Origin: Gymnogyps californianus
Lineage: Eukaryota > Chordata > Aves > Accipitriformes > Cathartidae
NCBI RefSeq assembly: GCF_018139145.2
Contig: NC_059471.1
Location: 81,614,520-81,678,519 of the forward strand
Length of the DNA: 64,000 bases
Direction: 5' to 3'
In this document: positions 26,816-39,169 of the stretch, piece by piece
How the letters are laid out: the number at the start of each line of letters is the position of its first letter
Numbering within the stretch: position 1 is the stretch's first letter
The notes under the pieces: model-generated
Databases searched by the model: none
The model's input: the letters and a program-made list of their open reading frames with translations, nothing else
Told to the model about the DNA's origin: nothing
Program-made: the position numbers and the translations under genes

Positions 26816-29800
26816 TGCAGGAGTGCTCTGTACTCTCCCCTCTGTCCTCACCATGTGCAGTTCATCCTGGGTGGAACAGGACGGTGCATTGCTCACCCAG
26901 GTACACACTGGCCCCTCATACAGCTTGTAGTATTTTAGCACTTAACTCCCAGTCAGCCTGTGGGAGACAAAGCTTAGTTTGCTGAATCTCAAGCATCATC
27001 CATGAATGACGAAGGCCCCACTCCCCCCTCGCAGGTCTGCACGAAGTGAGGGACCTGAAGCTATGTCTTGTGCTTCAGGCACCATGCTTTGTAAACCCAG
27101 GCACTCAAGGTAACTCTCTAGCCTCATTTCTTCCCAACAGTTCCTCAAGGTGACATTGTATTCCTTGCCCATTCGATTGTCCCTTTTCACCACAGCAAAA
27201 CAGCAAGGTCTGACTGCATCTATCATCTAACCATCACAGCCCCACAGCAGCTGTGTGTGGACAGATCACAACCACTCTGGGTGGAGACTTCCACATGTGC
27301 ATGGCAACTAATGACTTGCAAGAAGAAGTCCTAAAACTCCTGCTTGCACAACTGCATGCATCCAAGACACAGCTGAAGCAGCAGAGGCTGTGCCTTGCTT
27401 AGCGAGACCTCAGGTGTTACCAAAGTACCGTTTAGATCTGTTCAACCCTCCGTATGCTCAGAAGACTTAACATTGCCTAGGAGCTCTCCTTGAAAATGCC
27501 AGGATTTGAGCTGCTTACTGGCAATCTCTTTTCCTTCCTTTATCCCTGCTGAAACCTAGCTGTGATTAATATTCACATATTCTGCCGGATTCTCTCTAAG
27601 CAGTACTAACAGAGCGCTTGAAAGCCTTCAACGCTTCATTCCTTTTGATGTGGTTTTGCTGGCCAATACAAAACCTGGATGAAATTACAGCCTGACTGAA
27701 AGCCATAGCACATCATCCTCTTTAAAATCCTAGAGCTTCCTGACACAGTAATGGGGTGCTTTGGAATATTCGTCTTAATGTTTTACATTGCAAAACAGAC
27801 AGGGCAACATCCTACTTGGGTAAGACAGAAGGTGATGGGATCACTTGTGTGAGGCTGCAGCTGAACCTTCTGCTCTACCACATACGTGCTCTTGTGTCCC
27901 ATAATAGTGGAGGTCTCAGGAACCACTAATGAAGAATAGCAACCAAGTCTGTCTTTCCAGCCAGAGCGTTCCCAAAGGAGAGATCTGGGGAACTGTGTGG
28001 ATGCTTCCTTCACCCCAGTACTCCGGATACTGTGGCCTCTCCAGACCATGAGAGAACAAGTTGCCAGTGTGCAACTGCGCTACCCTGGGTGATGCTCAAG
28101 GCATCATGCTGCACTTACTTAGGGATAGCAGCAGAACTGGGGTGCTACCAAAGCTGGGGATTTTGCTTATAAAAAGGTTTGTCTTATGAGAAAAAGAAGG
28201 TAAAAACCAAGTATTTTGGGTAGCTAGTGCAGTGGTGTCAGTTAATAATAATTCTGAAGGGTGATTTTGTGAATTTTTGTTTCATGCTGCCTGAAACTCC
28301 ACAGTATAAGAAGTCCTTTCTAAACTACTTCATCACACCACAGGGACTTCATCTGAGCCCACCTCATTCACTCCGTTGAGCATCTATCATGCAATACTAA
28401 GGTAAATACTGAGAAACATTTTAGGATTGCCCCGGCCGCTGAGAACAGGCATTAGGAGGGGACCCACCTTGTGCTTGGGATAACAGAGGAGGTGAAAGGA
28501 TGGCTCCAGTGCTGCTTTCCCCCAGCTGCTCTCCCACAGCACAGGGAAAGCATCCCAGCCACACCTGGGGCTGTGCAAGGCTTTGCCTTGTAATAATACA
28601 TGCAATATCCTTACATGCCCCCTATAATCTCCAGGAACTGATGCTTAAAATAAAGTAATTCTAATTGACACAGTTTATGTTAGATGTGAGCTATGAGGGC
28701 ACTTCTTGGGACATTGTACTTATAAAGCCATCAAGTGCTTCAGACACTGCCTGAAGAGCACACAAAGCTCTTGGTACTGTTTCTCTCACAGCACATGCAC
28801 TTGCTTTACATATTTCCTTCCAACAGCTACAATCTCAGTTCTCCAAATGACAGTTTCTTACATTCAGTCACAAGAAATGGTCAATATTACATGAGTCTGA
28901 TCTGGCTTGCAATGCCATCCTGTTAACATGAATCTCTAAATGAACTGACTTTCTTTGGCAGCCTGATCATTCAGTGTTCACTTCAGAGTGGCCCTGGTGT
29001 TAAACATATGACAACAACAAACAGAAAAACTGAAGGAGAACTTAACCCCCCTAGAAAAGGTTCCGCAAACAAAACTAGTTTTACGTCTGTCCTGCTGTAT
29101 CTACAAGAGTATAACATTCAGAAAACATGAAAGGAAGATTAGCACCCAGACTTGCAGAGAGAGCTGGGCAATGACTCTTTCTCTGGTTAATCCCTTTGTG
29201 GGAACATGGCCCAAAATTCTCATACTTTAAAGAAAAGGTCCACAAGTTCCGACATGCAACAGGTATTTTAGTTTTCAGCTGGCCTAGCTATGTGACCTGT
29301 GTCTTAGTTTACTGAATAAAAAGATATGCACCTAGACCAAAAAGTTGAAAGGCAAGGCCCATATGGATATATTTAAGAAAAGCCTTTTTCTCCCCCCTCA
29401 TTGAACACCTATTCCACATGGGAGAAGGTTGGCAGGGTTTGGGCTCCAGCCATGAGGAACTCAGCCCAGCAGCCTTTTTGCTGGGTGGAAGAATCGAGGC
29501 ATTCAGCACGGCTCTTGTTGATCCCATTATAATGGATTTACATTAACACAGTTGTGCAGTGAACAGAAACTTTCTAAGTAAGTGGAAAGGTCTGTTTCAG
29601 TTGCCCTGCTAGTGTGTTTGCATATGCCTGCCAAGTGAACAACATCTCCTGCTGGGTGGTTGGAAACAAGCGTATACAATGGGTGTACCATCGGTATACG
29701 ATGCTAAGCCTTACAGTATAATCTCATCTCTGCTCTACAAAGACTTCTCCGATCACCAGATCTGACATGGTTACGCAGCAAAGCCTGTGGGTTGGCAGTG

Positions 29801-30655
29801 TGCACGGCTGCCCCGAGATCCCGCCTGGAGCTGGGCTGAGGATGGGAAACTCCTGGGGCTCGTACCCTTCCCTCCCACCTCCTCGTACAGAGTCTTGTCC
29901 TGCGCAAAACTTGCAGGCAGTGAGGGATGTGCTGTAGAGGGGTATCAGAGCCTTGGAGAGGTGGAGACCCAGGGCGTGGAGATAGCGTGGAGCCCTAGGG
30001 CCCTGCGGGAGGGTCAGCATTGCTCCTGCTGCAGCCACAGACGGCTGTGCATGGCTGACATCACTGACAGCTGCCATCACGGCGACGGTTAGGTGTGCTC
30101 CTCACGGCAGCAGTTACGGTTGAGAGGTGCTTGCTGCCAGGGAGGGCTGTCTCTATAGTTATTGAGGAGACTATAGCAAATCCACCAAGCTGCCTACAAA
30201 GATGTGAAGTGGACATTCGCCAAGCAGCAAAAGCATCATGATTGTGGTTCACGTGTTTTTTTCTTCCTCTCCCTCCTGCCAAAGAAACCTCTTAAGATTT
30301 GTTCAGAGGTAAACGTAAACCTGAGGGTCAGCATGAGTCAGCTTTTGGCTTTGAACACTGAGTCCAAGCCTAGCCCTACACTGGACATGCAGTAGACTCT
30401 GCTACCCTGTTCTGATATGCAGCATTGCAGAGAAATGCCCTTCTTGCTGTGCCTAGACAAGTTTATAGTAACACTAGGTATTTAAAAAGAAAAAAAAAGA
30501 AAAAAAAAGAGGGGGGATGGAACCCATTATTAAGTTGTAAATACAAATCATGTCCTGAAAACTCTGATCTTATCTAGCTCCTATTAGCTTTGAGAGGCTC
30601 ACAGTGGTTTACTGTGTATGTTGTGACATACCTCCACAACAGGGAGAAGTTATCT

Positions 30656-30660
30656 ACATT
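30656..30660. repeat. Target-site duplication, left copy (acatt)
   Basis: Five bases directly before the LTR, identical to those directly after it. Confidence 0.85.
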
Positions 30661-31261
30661 TGTCCTGGTTTTGGCTGGGATAATTTTCTTCTTAGTAGCT
30701 GGTACAGTGCTGGGTTTTGGATTTAGTGTGAGAATAATGTTGATAACATGCTGATGTTTTAGTAGTTGCTAAGTAGTGCTTATCTTCAGCCAAGGATTTT
30801 TCAGTTTCCCATGCTCTGGCAGCAAGCAGGTGTGCAAGAAGCTGGGAGGGAGCAGAGCCGGGGCAGCTGACCTGAACTAGCCAAAGGGATATTCCATACC
30901 ATGGAACGTCATGCCCAGTATATAAACAGGGGGGAGTTGGCTGGGAGGGGCAGATCACTGTTTGGGCATCTGTCAGTGGGTGGTGAGCAATTGCATTGTG
31001 TGTCACTATTTTTTTTTCCCTTGGGTTTTATTTCTCTTTTTTCTTTTTTTTGTTATATTCCTTTTCATTACAATAATAATAATTATTATTATATTATTAT
31101 TGTTAGTATTCTATTTTATTTACTTTAGTTATTAAACTGTTCTTATCTCAACCCACGAGTTTTACTTTTTTTCGATTCTCCTCCCCATCCCACTGGGAGG
31201 GGGGAGGAGTGAGTGAGTGGCTGCGTGGTGCTTAGCTGCTGGCCGGGGTTAAACCATGACA
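30661..31261 (+). mobile_element. Solo LTR of an avian endogenous retrovirus (601 bp, TG...CA)
   Basis: The element starts TGTCCTGGTTTTGGCTGGG and ends GGGGTTAAACCATGACA. It is flanked by a perfect 5-bp duplication, acatt, at 30656-30660 and 31262-31266. A TATA box (TATATAAA, 30919-30926) and an ATTAAA poly(A) signal (31131-31136) lie in the expected U3 and R positions, which sets the plus orientation. A CRE-like CGTCA lies just before the TATA box. There is no internal retroviral sequence or second LTR, so this is what remains after recombination between two LTRs. I recall this LTR, with its CAACCCACGAGTTTTAC and GGTGCTTAGCTGCTGGC blocks, as abundant in many birds. The 5-bp duplication suits an ERVL/ERV3-type or ERV1-type integrase. 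An interrupted ATT/ATA-rich stretch (31070-31135) occupies part of R. Confidence 0.9.
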
Positions 31262-31266
31262 ACATT
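31262..31266. repeat. Target-site duplication, right copy (acatt)
   Basis: Five bases directly after the terminal CA of the LTR, identical to the left copy. Confidence 0.85.
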
Positions 31267-34180
31267 TTACAATTATGAAATGAGCTCCAGTACAGCAGAG
31301 CATGGCAAACAAACCTCTGACTGCAAAGCTGCGCTACATTAATAACATGGCTTTATTGTCTTCGGTGCCCAAATTTCTTTCCTTGCCCTATACTGCACTC
31401 AGTTCCGTCCCAGTCCACTGGGTGGGGACTGATCAGACTTGACACTGGGTATCGCTCACTTGTTTGAAGGAAGAATGGTCATAGAAGACATTTTAAAAAA
31501 TCTTTTCTATGAAAAGGGATAGAGGGGCTTTCTCTCTTCCCAGTCTCTTCTGGTTACTTTTGTTCTTCCATTGCCATCTGCATCCGTGATGTTGCTTATC
31601 TGTGTGCTTAAGCTAATCCCTTGTTACCGGAGGAAAGGACAACTACATGTTCTCCCTACCCACTCTCTAAAACACAGAGTAGAAAATTGCCTGAGGCTAG
31701 TATGAATATTAAACCAAAAAGCCTCTGAACAGCTCTCCTCACAGGGACGTACAGAATTCTGCTCCCTCTTTCATACGCAAGGCAGATCCAATGGGCCATG
31801 TGAATATGAAGATCACTGGGACCGAGGGGCAGAGCAGAGAAAGATTAAATAAAACCAAGACCCCCACAGCAACCACAAATAGGACACGCACCTCAGGGAG
31901 CTGAACGCTGCCCTGCCCCATCCCAGCGTGACATGGGAGTAACTCTGTTGCTCAGGGCTTACCTGCAGTGACGATTGGATGTCTCCTCTTGGGCAGCAGC
32001 AGGAGCGAGGAATTTCCCTTACAAACACAGGTGTTTTTCTGGAATCCTTCCTTTCTTTTCAGCCCCTTCCCTTTGTCTTCATGGCACTTTTCCCTTATTC
32101 CTGCAACAGGAGTGAAACACAAACTTCTGCTACCAGCTAGCAAGGGCTCATTTTCCAGGGGTAACACTGCTGCCTTCCCAAGGCTCCCAACTCAGCTTGT
32201 CCGGCTCTCAGGGGAGACCCTTGTTTGGTGTCTGAAGGTGAGTCTGAAGGTGTTCAATGGGCAGCCCCAGAGCCTCAGGCTTCCTATTTACTCCCAGCAC
32301 AAAATGTATCGTTGGCACAGCACATCTCAAGTTTTCCCAAGCTCCCTGTGCCTTAAACCACCACGGGCCATATCCACATGCCCTAACCCTTGGGGCTTTG
32401 GCGTTTCAGTGCACCACAAGCCAAAACAGCTCAGGCAACCTAATCTCCAGCGCTGAGCAACCATCCCAGGGTCCCAGGGCACAGAGGCTTCAGCATAGAT
32501 GCGGAGTACTGGCATCACCATCTTCAGGTGTGCTTCCTTGTCCTTGGGGAAAGGCACCAGCTTCTCAGCTAACCTCAGCTGCCCAGGCCTGCGGGAGAGA
32601 CACGCACACACCACCTACCCTCCCTGCAGAAATCAGTCCAGCAGCCAGGGCTTCTGCTGCCCTGACCTCCAAGCCCCAAGCAGGTGCAAACACCAACCCC
32701 GACATGTTTAGCCCTGCAGCAAATGGTAATGGAGCAAAACCATTACCAACAGCACAGCCTTGCAGCCCGAGAGACACCCCTGCTCCATAACTCCCTGGGC
32801 AGATGTAGTCTGTTAGCACAGGCCTCTCCCACTGCATGATCCAGCCTGAGCATCCCCTTGCCAGGTGGATGGATAAAAGAAAATGGGAGAGGGCTGAGGA
32901 AGGCAGGACCTGAAAGCTGCGTGTGGTCCATTGATGAGTGATGTGCATCTGCTGCACTGCCCTTGGTCCCCTTCACTAAGCAGGGGAACAGGAGAACTAG
33001 ATGCTAGACACTCTGAGCTTAAATACACTTGGTATATCCCAGGAGTGTTGTTCAAATCACCAGATGACAAGAAAATACTGTGAAGGACAGCCATATTGAA
33101 GGTCACTTCTTCAGTCTTGGCTAGTGCGCAAGGAAGAATGCAGGAGCCATAAGGCCAGAAGAAAAGCACACCAAAATGTAGGTATGACTCTGTCCCAGCA
33201 CTTGTGTAGCAATGCCAGTGCAGCAAAGCTCAAAGCTCACATGCATTCTCATACCCATCTTCTCACCAGCACCAGGGATCAGGCAAAATTACTTGCAGTG
33301 GCACAGAGGACAAGACACACCAGCTAGCAGGGCCTCACCACACCTCCTGGGTTCCCTCTGGTGCTGCCACTCCCAGACTCCCCTCTACTCCACCACACCA
33401 ATCCTGGAAATTGCAAATTTTGCTGCAAATCTTGACTCTTCAAGGATGGGAAAGATTTGCAGGTTCAGAAACTGGTCTGTCAGTGGCAGTCATGGGAAAA
33501 CAGCATTCATTCTCCACTGCAAACTTTCTCGCTCCCTCTTTCTTATTTTGTTATTAGAGGCGTTGTTCCTTTTACAGGGGAGTCTTCCAGCTCCCCAGGT
33601 CCTACCGCTCATTGACCACTGTCAGCTCACAGAGTTAGCAGCAATAGGTTCTTCTAAAATAACATTCACCCACCGACAGTCCAGTGGGATGTGGTTGCTA
33701 TTCCAGAGCGCTCTTTTTTTTTTTCAGCCTCACTGCTTTTTTCACAGACTGCAAAGTGGCTGATAACACTGGAGCTGGGGCCTTTTCGTTTTTTTAGGAA
33801 GATTTCAGAAGAGCCTCCTTACAGCTCTGAGCTCTTTCAGGGCTCTAGCTCTCCCTGCTAACAGAAATCAGGCGACAGCTACATGAAGTCAATACCACCC
33901 TTGGCAAAAGCATAGCTGGTAACATTTAGCTGGCTATTGGGAGCTACAGAAATAGCCTGCAGGTGTAAGGAAGAGTTTGTTCAGCATCTCACCCTTTTAA
34001 ACCTTTTTTTAGGAGAAAAGCCAGATGCCGCTTCCATATTCAACACTCAGTCTCCCCAAAGTGATCATGTGATTCTTGTCCTCAAGTGAACAGTGTGTTT
34101 TTACTTCAGTAACCCTGCTTGGCAGGCTACCGCGTGCATTTGTTATTTTCTGCATGAGAAAGTGCTTCTCAGTACAAACT

Positions 34181-34330
34181 TCCTTCCTTCCTTCCTTCCT
34201 TCCTTCCTTCCTTCCTTCCTTCCTTCCTCCCTCCCTTTGTCCCTCCCTCCCTTCCTTCCTCCCTCCCTCCTTCCCTTCCTCCTTCCCTTCTTCCCTTCTT
34301 CCCTTCTTTCTTTAGTTCTTTCCTTCTTTT
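34181..34330. repeat. (TTCC)n polypyrimidine tract
   Basis: About 150 bases almost entirely of C and T: roughly eleven TTCC units, then mixed CCCT/TTCC/CTTC units, interrupted by ttgt (34238-34241) and tttagtt. Open frames through it (FLPSFLPS-type) are artefacts of the repeat. Confidence 0.95.
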
Positions 34331-35656
34331 TGGATGGACACTTGCCTACTCACCTCTGTGAGGTTGAAAATAGTAACCAGGGCTCAGGTGATCTTTTCTC
34401 TTCATGACTGGAGAGTTTTTAAACTCTAAAGGAAGCTTTGATTTTTTGGTAGCCCTTTTTCAAAGCAGACCAAAATTGGAATTTTATTAAGATGATGCAG
34501 TAAGAAATCTTTGTTGTTGACCAGGGAGGCAAAGCGCCTGAGCAGGGAGCAATCTGTCGGTGATTACTGGCTGGGAGTTGTGGTTTCTGTGTCTATAAGC
34601 CGCCTGGTCTGGGCAGAGGTGGTCCCGCTTCACAAGGTCCCATCTGGCCAGAGCAGCAGGGATGTCCCCGTGCCCCAGCCTCAAGGAGGGCTTCACCTGC
34701 TGGGCGGAGGGAGCTGGGGCTGGTCTCGGCACGTTGCCCAGTGCTTGCGTGGCCCTATGCACATCCGTGCTCACCCTCCTCTCCTCCTGGTGCCTGAGTG
34801 TGAAGCCCCACGGCTGAACGCCCGACTGCCGTCCGGCCTCGCTCCCTCCTGGCGAGCGGCATTCAGCTCCCCCAGCACATGTGCGCGGGGAAGAGGAAGG
34901 GGCTGCTCCTTGTTTGGTAGGATGGGGCCAGATATCTTCTGATGTTTTTCCCAGATCTGATTTTTTTTTTCCACCCCAGATTTTAAAGCAAATGCTTTTG
35001 TTTTCCAGGCTCTTTAAAAAATCTTTTTTAATTAAAGCTCATAGCTATGGTTGGAAGGGGACAAAGGGAAATGGAAAAGAGCCAGCCCAGCAAAAGGAAA
35101 TGGTGATCTGAGGCATCCCCTCATGTCCCCTTTGTTTTACAGAGACACTGTTAAAAAATTGTTCTGTTTTATTTAGACGTTCAAATAATCATTAGAAGAG
35201 CATCCAGAGTCCATGGCTCAAGTCCTCACCCAGAGAGTGCGGCAACCACCCAGCTGGAGATACCGCTCTCGCCTGCTCTAACACGCTCTTTCACCCCCTC
35301 CCGAATGCAATTCTAGACAGAAGTGGATAAAGACAGCTCTCCTCTTCCCTCCCTCCCTCTGTGAGCCTAAAACTCCAGTGGCAAAGACATTTGCTTACTC
35401 AGCAGCAGAGGAAAGAGGATTAACCCCCGTCTTTCACAAGGAAGATTTTATCTGCCTGTCTCCATTTGCCAGTGCCACTTGGGATTCAGCACAACCCCTC
35501 TCCTCCCTATATTTCTAAAATGCCCAAATCAGGTCGCTTTCATAAATCTCATATTCATTTTTTAATTCACTGAATGCATTAAATCCTAGTCCCGTTCATG
35601 AACACTTTCAGATCAGCTGGAAACAAGAGTTTTCAGTGAATAAATAAATCCCCTTT

Positions 35657-35674
35657 AAAAAAAAAAAAAAAAAA
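35657..35674. repeat. Poly(A) run, 18 bases
   Basis: An A18 run after ccccttt, with no recognisable retrotransposed body in front of it on either strand. Confidence 0.9.
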
Positions 35675-38600
35675 GAAAGTGCAATTCCAGACCAGGCAGT
35701 GTCTCTCCCTCACTTTCCAAAAAGCCTGGATTTCTTACAGCACCCAGCAGAGCTGAGCGTGCCGTCTCCTTCTGCCGGCCACCTTCCCAGGCCCCCAGGA
35801 GCAGCACTGTCTCTGCCAGCCCCACCAGCCCCAGGTTCACCCAGGATCCCAGGGAATAGCAGAACATCGCCGAGGCCTCTGGATAAGTTTCGCTTTTCCC
35901 AGGAGCTGGAAAGGTGTGCTGAACATCTTGCTTTCCTTTCCCCACGCTGTAATAATTTGTTGGCATTAGACAATGGCGTTATTAAATGCTCCTTCTTACT
36001 GTTGCTGGGATTGCCATCCATTTTCTATTTTACCAGACCCTTAGGGTGGGATTCATTCAGCCAAACTTGGAGGGCTTCCGTAGAGGGGTGTCTATTTGGG
36101 CAACTTATTTAGGCTTCCTTTATATAGGCAGTGGAAAGCAACGGGCTCTTCTAGTGTCCAGCCCTTCAAAGGGGACCATCCTTCAAAGAAAGACTCAAGT
36201 AGGCTGTATGGATGGTGGCACAGAAATACCTGTCTTTCTCCACTGAATAAAAAGGGAGCTTGTGAGTAACTTTTCCAGATGTAGATACCACCTTTGGAGA
36301 TGCTTTAAACTTCAGAAAAATTAGATGAATGGTATTCTCAGAGATGGTACATTTTATGACCCAACACTCTGGGTGCCTACATGCCTTGAATAGCTCTGCT
36401 GTCTCTGCAGCACTGTCTGGACACTGAGATGCCTGCCCCTAAAGCGACTGTAGCACAGCAGTAGTTTGCTGTTCTCAGTGATGTTGTAAAAGGGCTTACT
36501 GATGTCAAGATACTCTTTAATGCGACCGAGAACCATTTCCACTGCTTTGCAGTTCTGTGAGGTTACAGCATCGCACAATGGAGCTACTCTTTTCTTTTTT
36601 TGGAAATGAATGCAAAGAGAAGGGAAAGAGAGAGACAGAGGGAGGGAGCAAGGTGAGGCTCAGACATCCCGTGTGTTTCCCAGAGGAGAAAGAAGTCCCT
36701 GACCCTCTGCCAGACCAGCGCCACAGAACAAGATGGTGCTCCAGAAAGTTTGGAATAGAGGTTTTTGACCTCGACTGGTGCCTGTGAAATAACAAAACCA
36801 GTAACAAAACAGGAACCCACCCTCCCCAGACCATACAACCACAAATTGCAGCCCATTGAACCATGCCGTTTCAACAGCAGAGAAGTTGAGTGGCATTAAT
36901 CTATGCCATCGTAGCAGCCTAGGCTCCTGATGTAGACAGCAGAGCACTTGAGAGATTTCAAGCACCCGAAGCAGCGGCTGGATTGGCTTAGGTTTGTAAC
37001 ACAGAGCCACTCTGAAGTGCTTGGCCGCCCTCTTGCCTACACGTTGAAGTTGCATGAGTAGCTTAAACAGGGCTAACTGGAGGCTGCTGCCAGAGGGGCG
37101 GCCAGTCCCATCCTCCTCCTCTCCCCCATCTCTGACCCTGTCCCTTCTCCTCCCCTGTGCCTACCACTTGTGAAAGCCACTGAGCTACCTGAATTTTATG
37201 TGTTCCTTGTACAGGGCAAGTTTCAGCCAGAGCAACAAGCCCTGGGATTCCTCCCACCACTCCAAGAGCTGGTGGAAGGGATGGGATAAGAGGCTGGGGA
37301 AGAGGGAGAAGGTGCAACTTACTGCTCGGCAGTGGAGCAATGGTCTTGGAATGGGCGAGTCAATTGTAACCACATCTTGTTTTAGAAGACGGCAGCAACA
37401 GTAATTTTTAAAGTAATATTTTAAAGTCTGAGCTTTTCCTTTTTTCCCTTGGCTCAGAGGTTCCCCACCACATTTGGGTTGTATCTAGAGCTGCACTGAT
37501 TCCTCTCATTTTTTTGTTTCTGCAACAGAAGAGAGAAGAGCAACCCCTGCCCCATGGGCAACCCGCAGGCACCTTGTCCTTGGGGCATCCACGTCTCACC
37601 TCTCCTGGGCTCACCTGCGAGTGCAGCACACCCTTCCTCTCAGCTGGGAGACACCCCCCGAGAGGAGGCAATGCAGACCGTCAGGGGAAAGAGGGGTTTT
37701 TTCAGTCCTAGGTATGAACCAGCATGGTGCGATAGGAAGCGATGGGAGGGAACTGAACTGCAGGAGTTTGCCCTGAGGCCTCGAGACCTCCAGAGGAGAC
37801 CTTCTCTACCACGCTCTTCACTGAAGCAGAGGCCCATGACCCTTTTGCTATGACAGGAATCGTGCTCCCAAGGGAAACAGTCAGAGAAAAGGCTTTGATA
37901 TCCCCACACTACGGATTTTCCCCGTAAGAGGAATATTATGGCTGTACAAGAGCATGTGTCATAGGAAGAAAAACATTGCAGAGATCTAAAATGGAATAGC
38001 CCACACAGATCTATCAGCTAACATAAAACTAGAAACAACCTTTCAAGGCTACATTTCTTGTGAAATATAAAAAAAGACATCAAAAGAAATTATGCCACTG
38101 ATTTCAGCCTGGAAAGAGGTACAACTAAAAATTACTACATCCTTAAGCTGCTCATGATAATTTTGCTCTGTCCTGGTCAAATGAAAATAACAGACAGAAA
38201 TGATGTAATCTTGGCAAGTGTTACTTTAATTCATCAGAATTTATTCTATATCTCTTTTCTTCCAAGCAATTGTGTATTGAAATGTGTGCAGACAAGGCTG
38301 TCCTCCAGCAGTGGTCTTGTTTTTTGTTCTCCGTTTTCGCATAAACTCCATATAGATGGTAATATACACATATGTACACATATATACAGAGAGGGGTACT
38401 GGCGAAAAGCAAGCTCTTTATGAGGCTGAGTAACCATTAGACACCTTTCACTAAAAATGTTAAAAATGCGCAGGTGCTTCTGTATTTAGAAAGGGATTTA
38501 TAATGAAGAGATGGACATCTAGTGAATAGGTCATCTTCTGCAGCAGGATTTACGCTATGTCTGGTTTTGAGGACTATTAGGGAGCTTGAATTCCCTGTAG

Positions 38601-39169
38601 CAAATCTGTATCAAGCCCGGGATAATATTGAGACAAGATCAAATAGTGAAGACTGCTTGTGAGAGCTCGTTTTTATCCTTCCTTGTATTCCACTATCTTT
38701 TTAATTTGGGGTACCATTTTTTTTTGGTAATAACTTGACACAGAGCTGCTGCAACAAGCTACATGCAAGAACCTTTTCCTATCAAGTCTAGTATATCAAG
38801 ACGGTATTGGGAAAAGCCTTGCAACCACCAGAAGAGAGCTGAGATTTATTCTGAATGCGGTATTCATAAGAAGAGCTGGCCAGCCTGACAGTGCTACAAC
38901 AGTCAAAGGCCAAATCCTGCCCCTTTCTACTTGGGTTGGTGCTTTTATCTTGTAACTTGACTTGGGAAATGGAGATATGATGGGCAGACTCTTTATGTGA
39001 TGGATTTTTAAGCCTAAAACTCAAGTAAAACCTTGGATCTTGTACATTTAAGTCACATTTGAAAGTGGTCGTTAAGCTTTTAAGCCTTTTAGATGTTTTT
39101 GACAGAGATACTCAAGAATGAAAACACATCAATTTTTACCTTACTTCAAAAAAAGGAGCAAAAAAGATG

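Larger units (their letters stand above)
20041..30655. other. Intergenic region between the CpG island and the LTR
   Basis: It contains G-rich patches (21079-21150 and 24112-24139), the 49-bp tandem duplication and the CR1 3' end at 26545-26815. I searched by eye for HCCS exons here because that gene faces ARHGAP6 in mammals, and found none. A moderately GC-rich stretch near 29780-30110 is too CpG-poor to call an island. Confidence 0.6.
31267..39169. other. Intergenic region between the LTR and the ARHGAP6 3' end
   Basis: It contains the polypyrimidine tract, an A18 run, a moderately CpG-enriched patch near 34600-34900, and an AT-rich block at 35490-35650 that resembles conserved non-coding DNA. 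A segment near 38890-39000 (aaggccaaatcctgccccttt) recalls an old amniote repeat end. No coding exon is supported. Confidence 0.6.

Noticed and set aside
29760..30110. A second CpG island.
   Set aside because: GC-rich for the region, but CpG is sparse and no donor or promoter motif stands out.
32257..32790. A 177-codon plus-strand frame in a GC-richer stretch, with overlapping frames on both strands.
   Set aside because: Open in several frames at once, no known motif, and no CpG-island promoter near it.
33212..33763. A 183-codon open frame on the plus strand.
   Set aside because: It has no recognisable motif, and runs of L and F come from T-rich DNA. No promoter or splice support.
34093..34407. 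A repeated FLPSFLPS protein.
   Set aside because: Direct translation of the (TTCC)n tract.
35657..35674. The A18 run as the tail of a processed pseudogene.
   Set aside because: No coding-like or LINE-like body precedes it, and no flanking duplication was seen.
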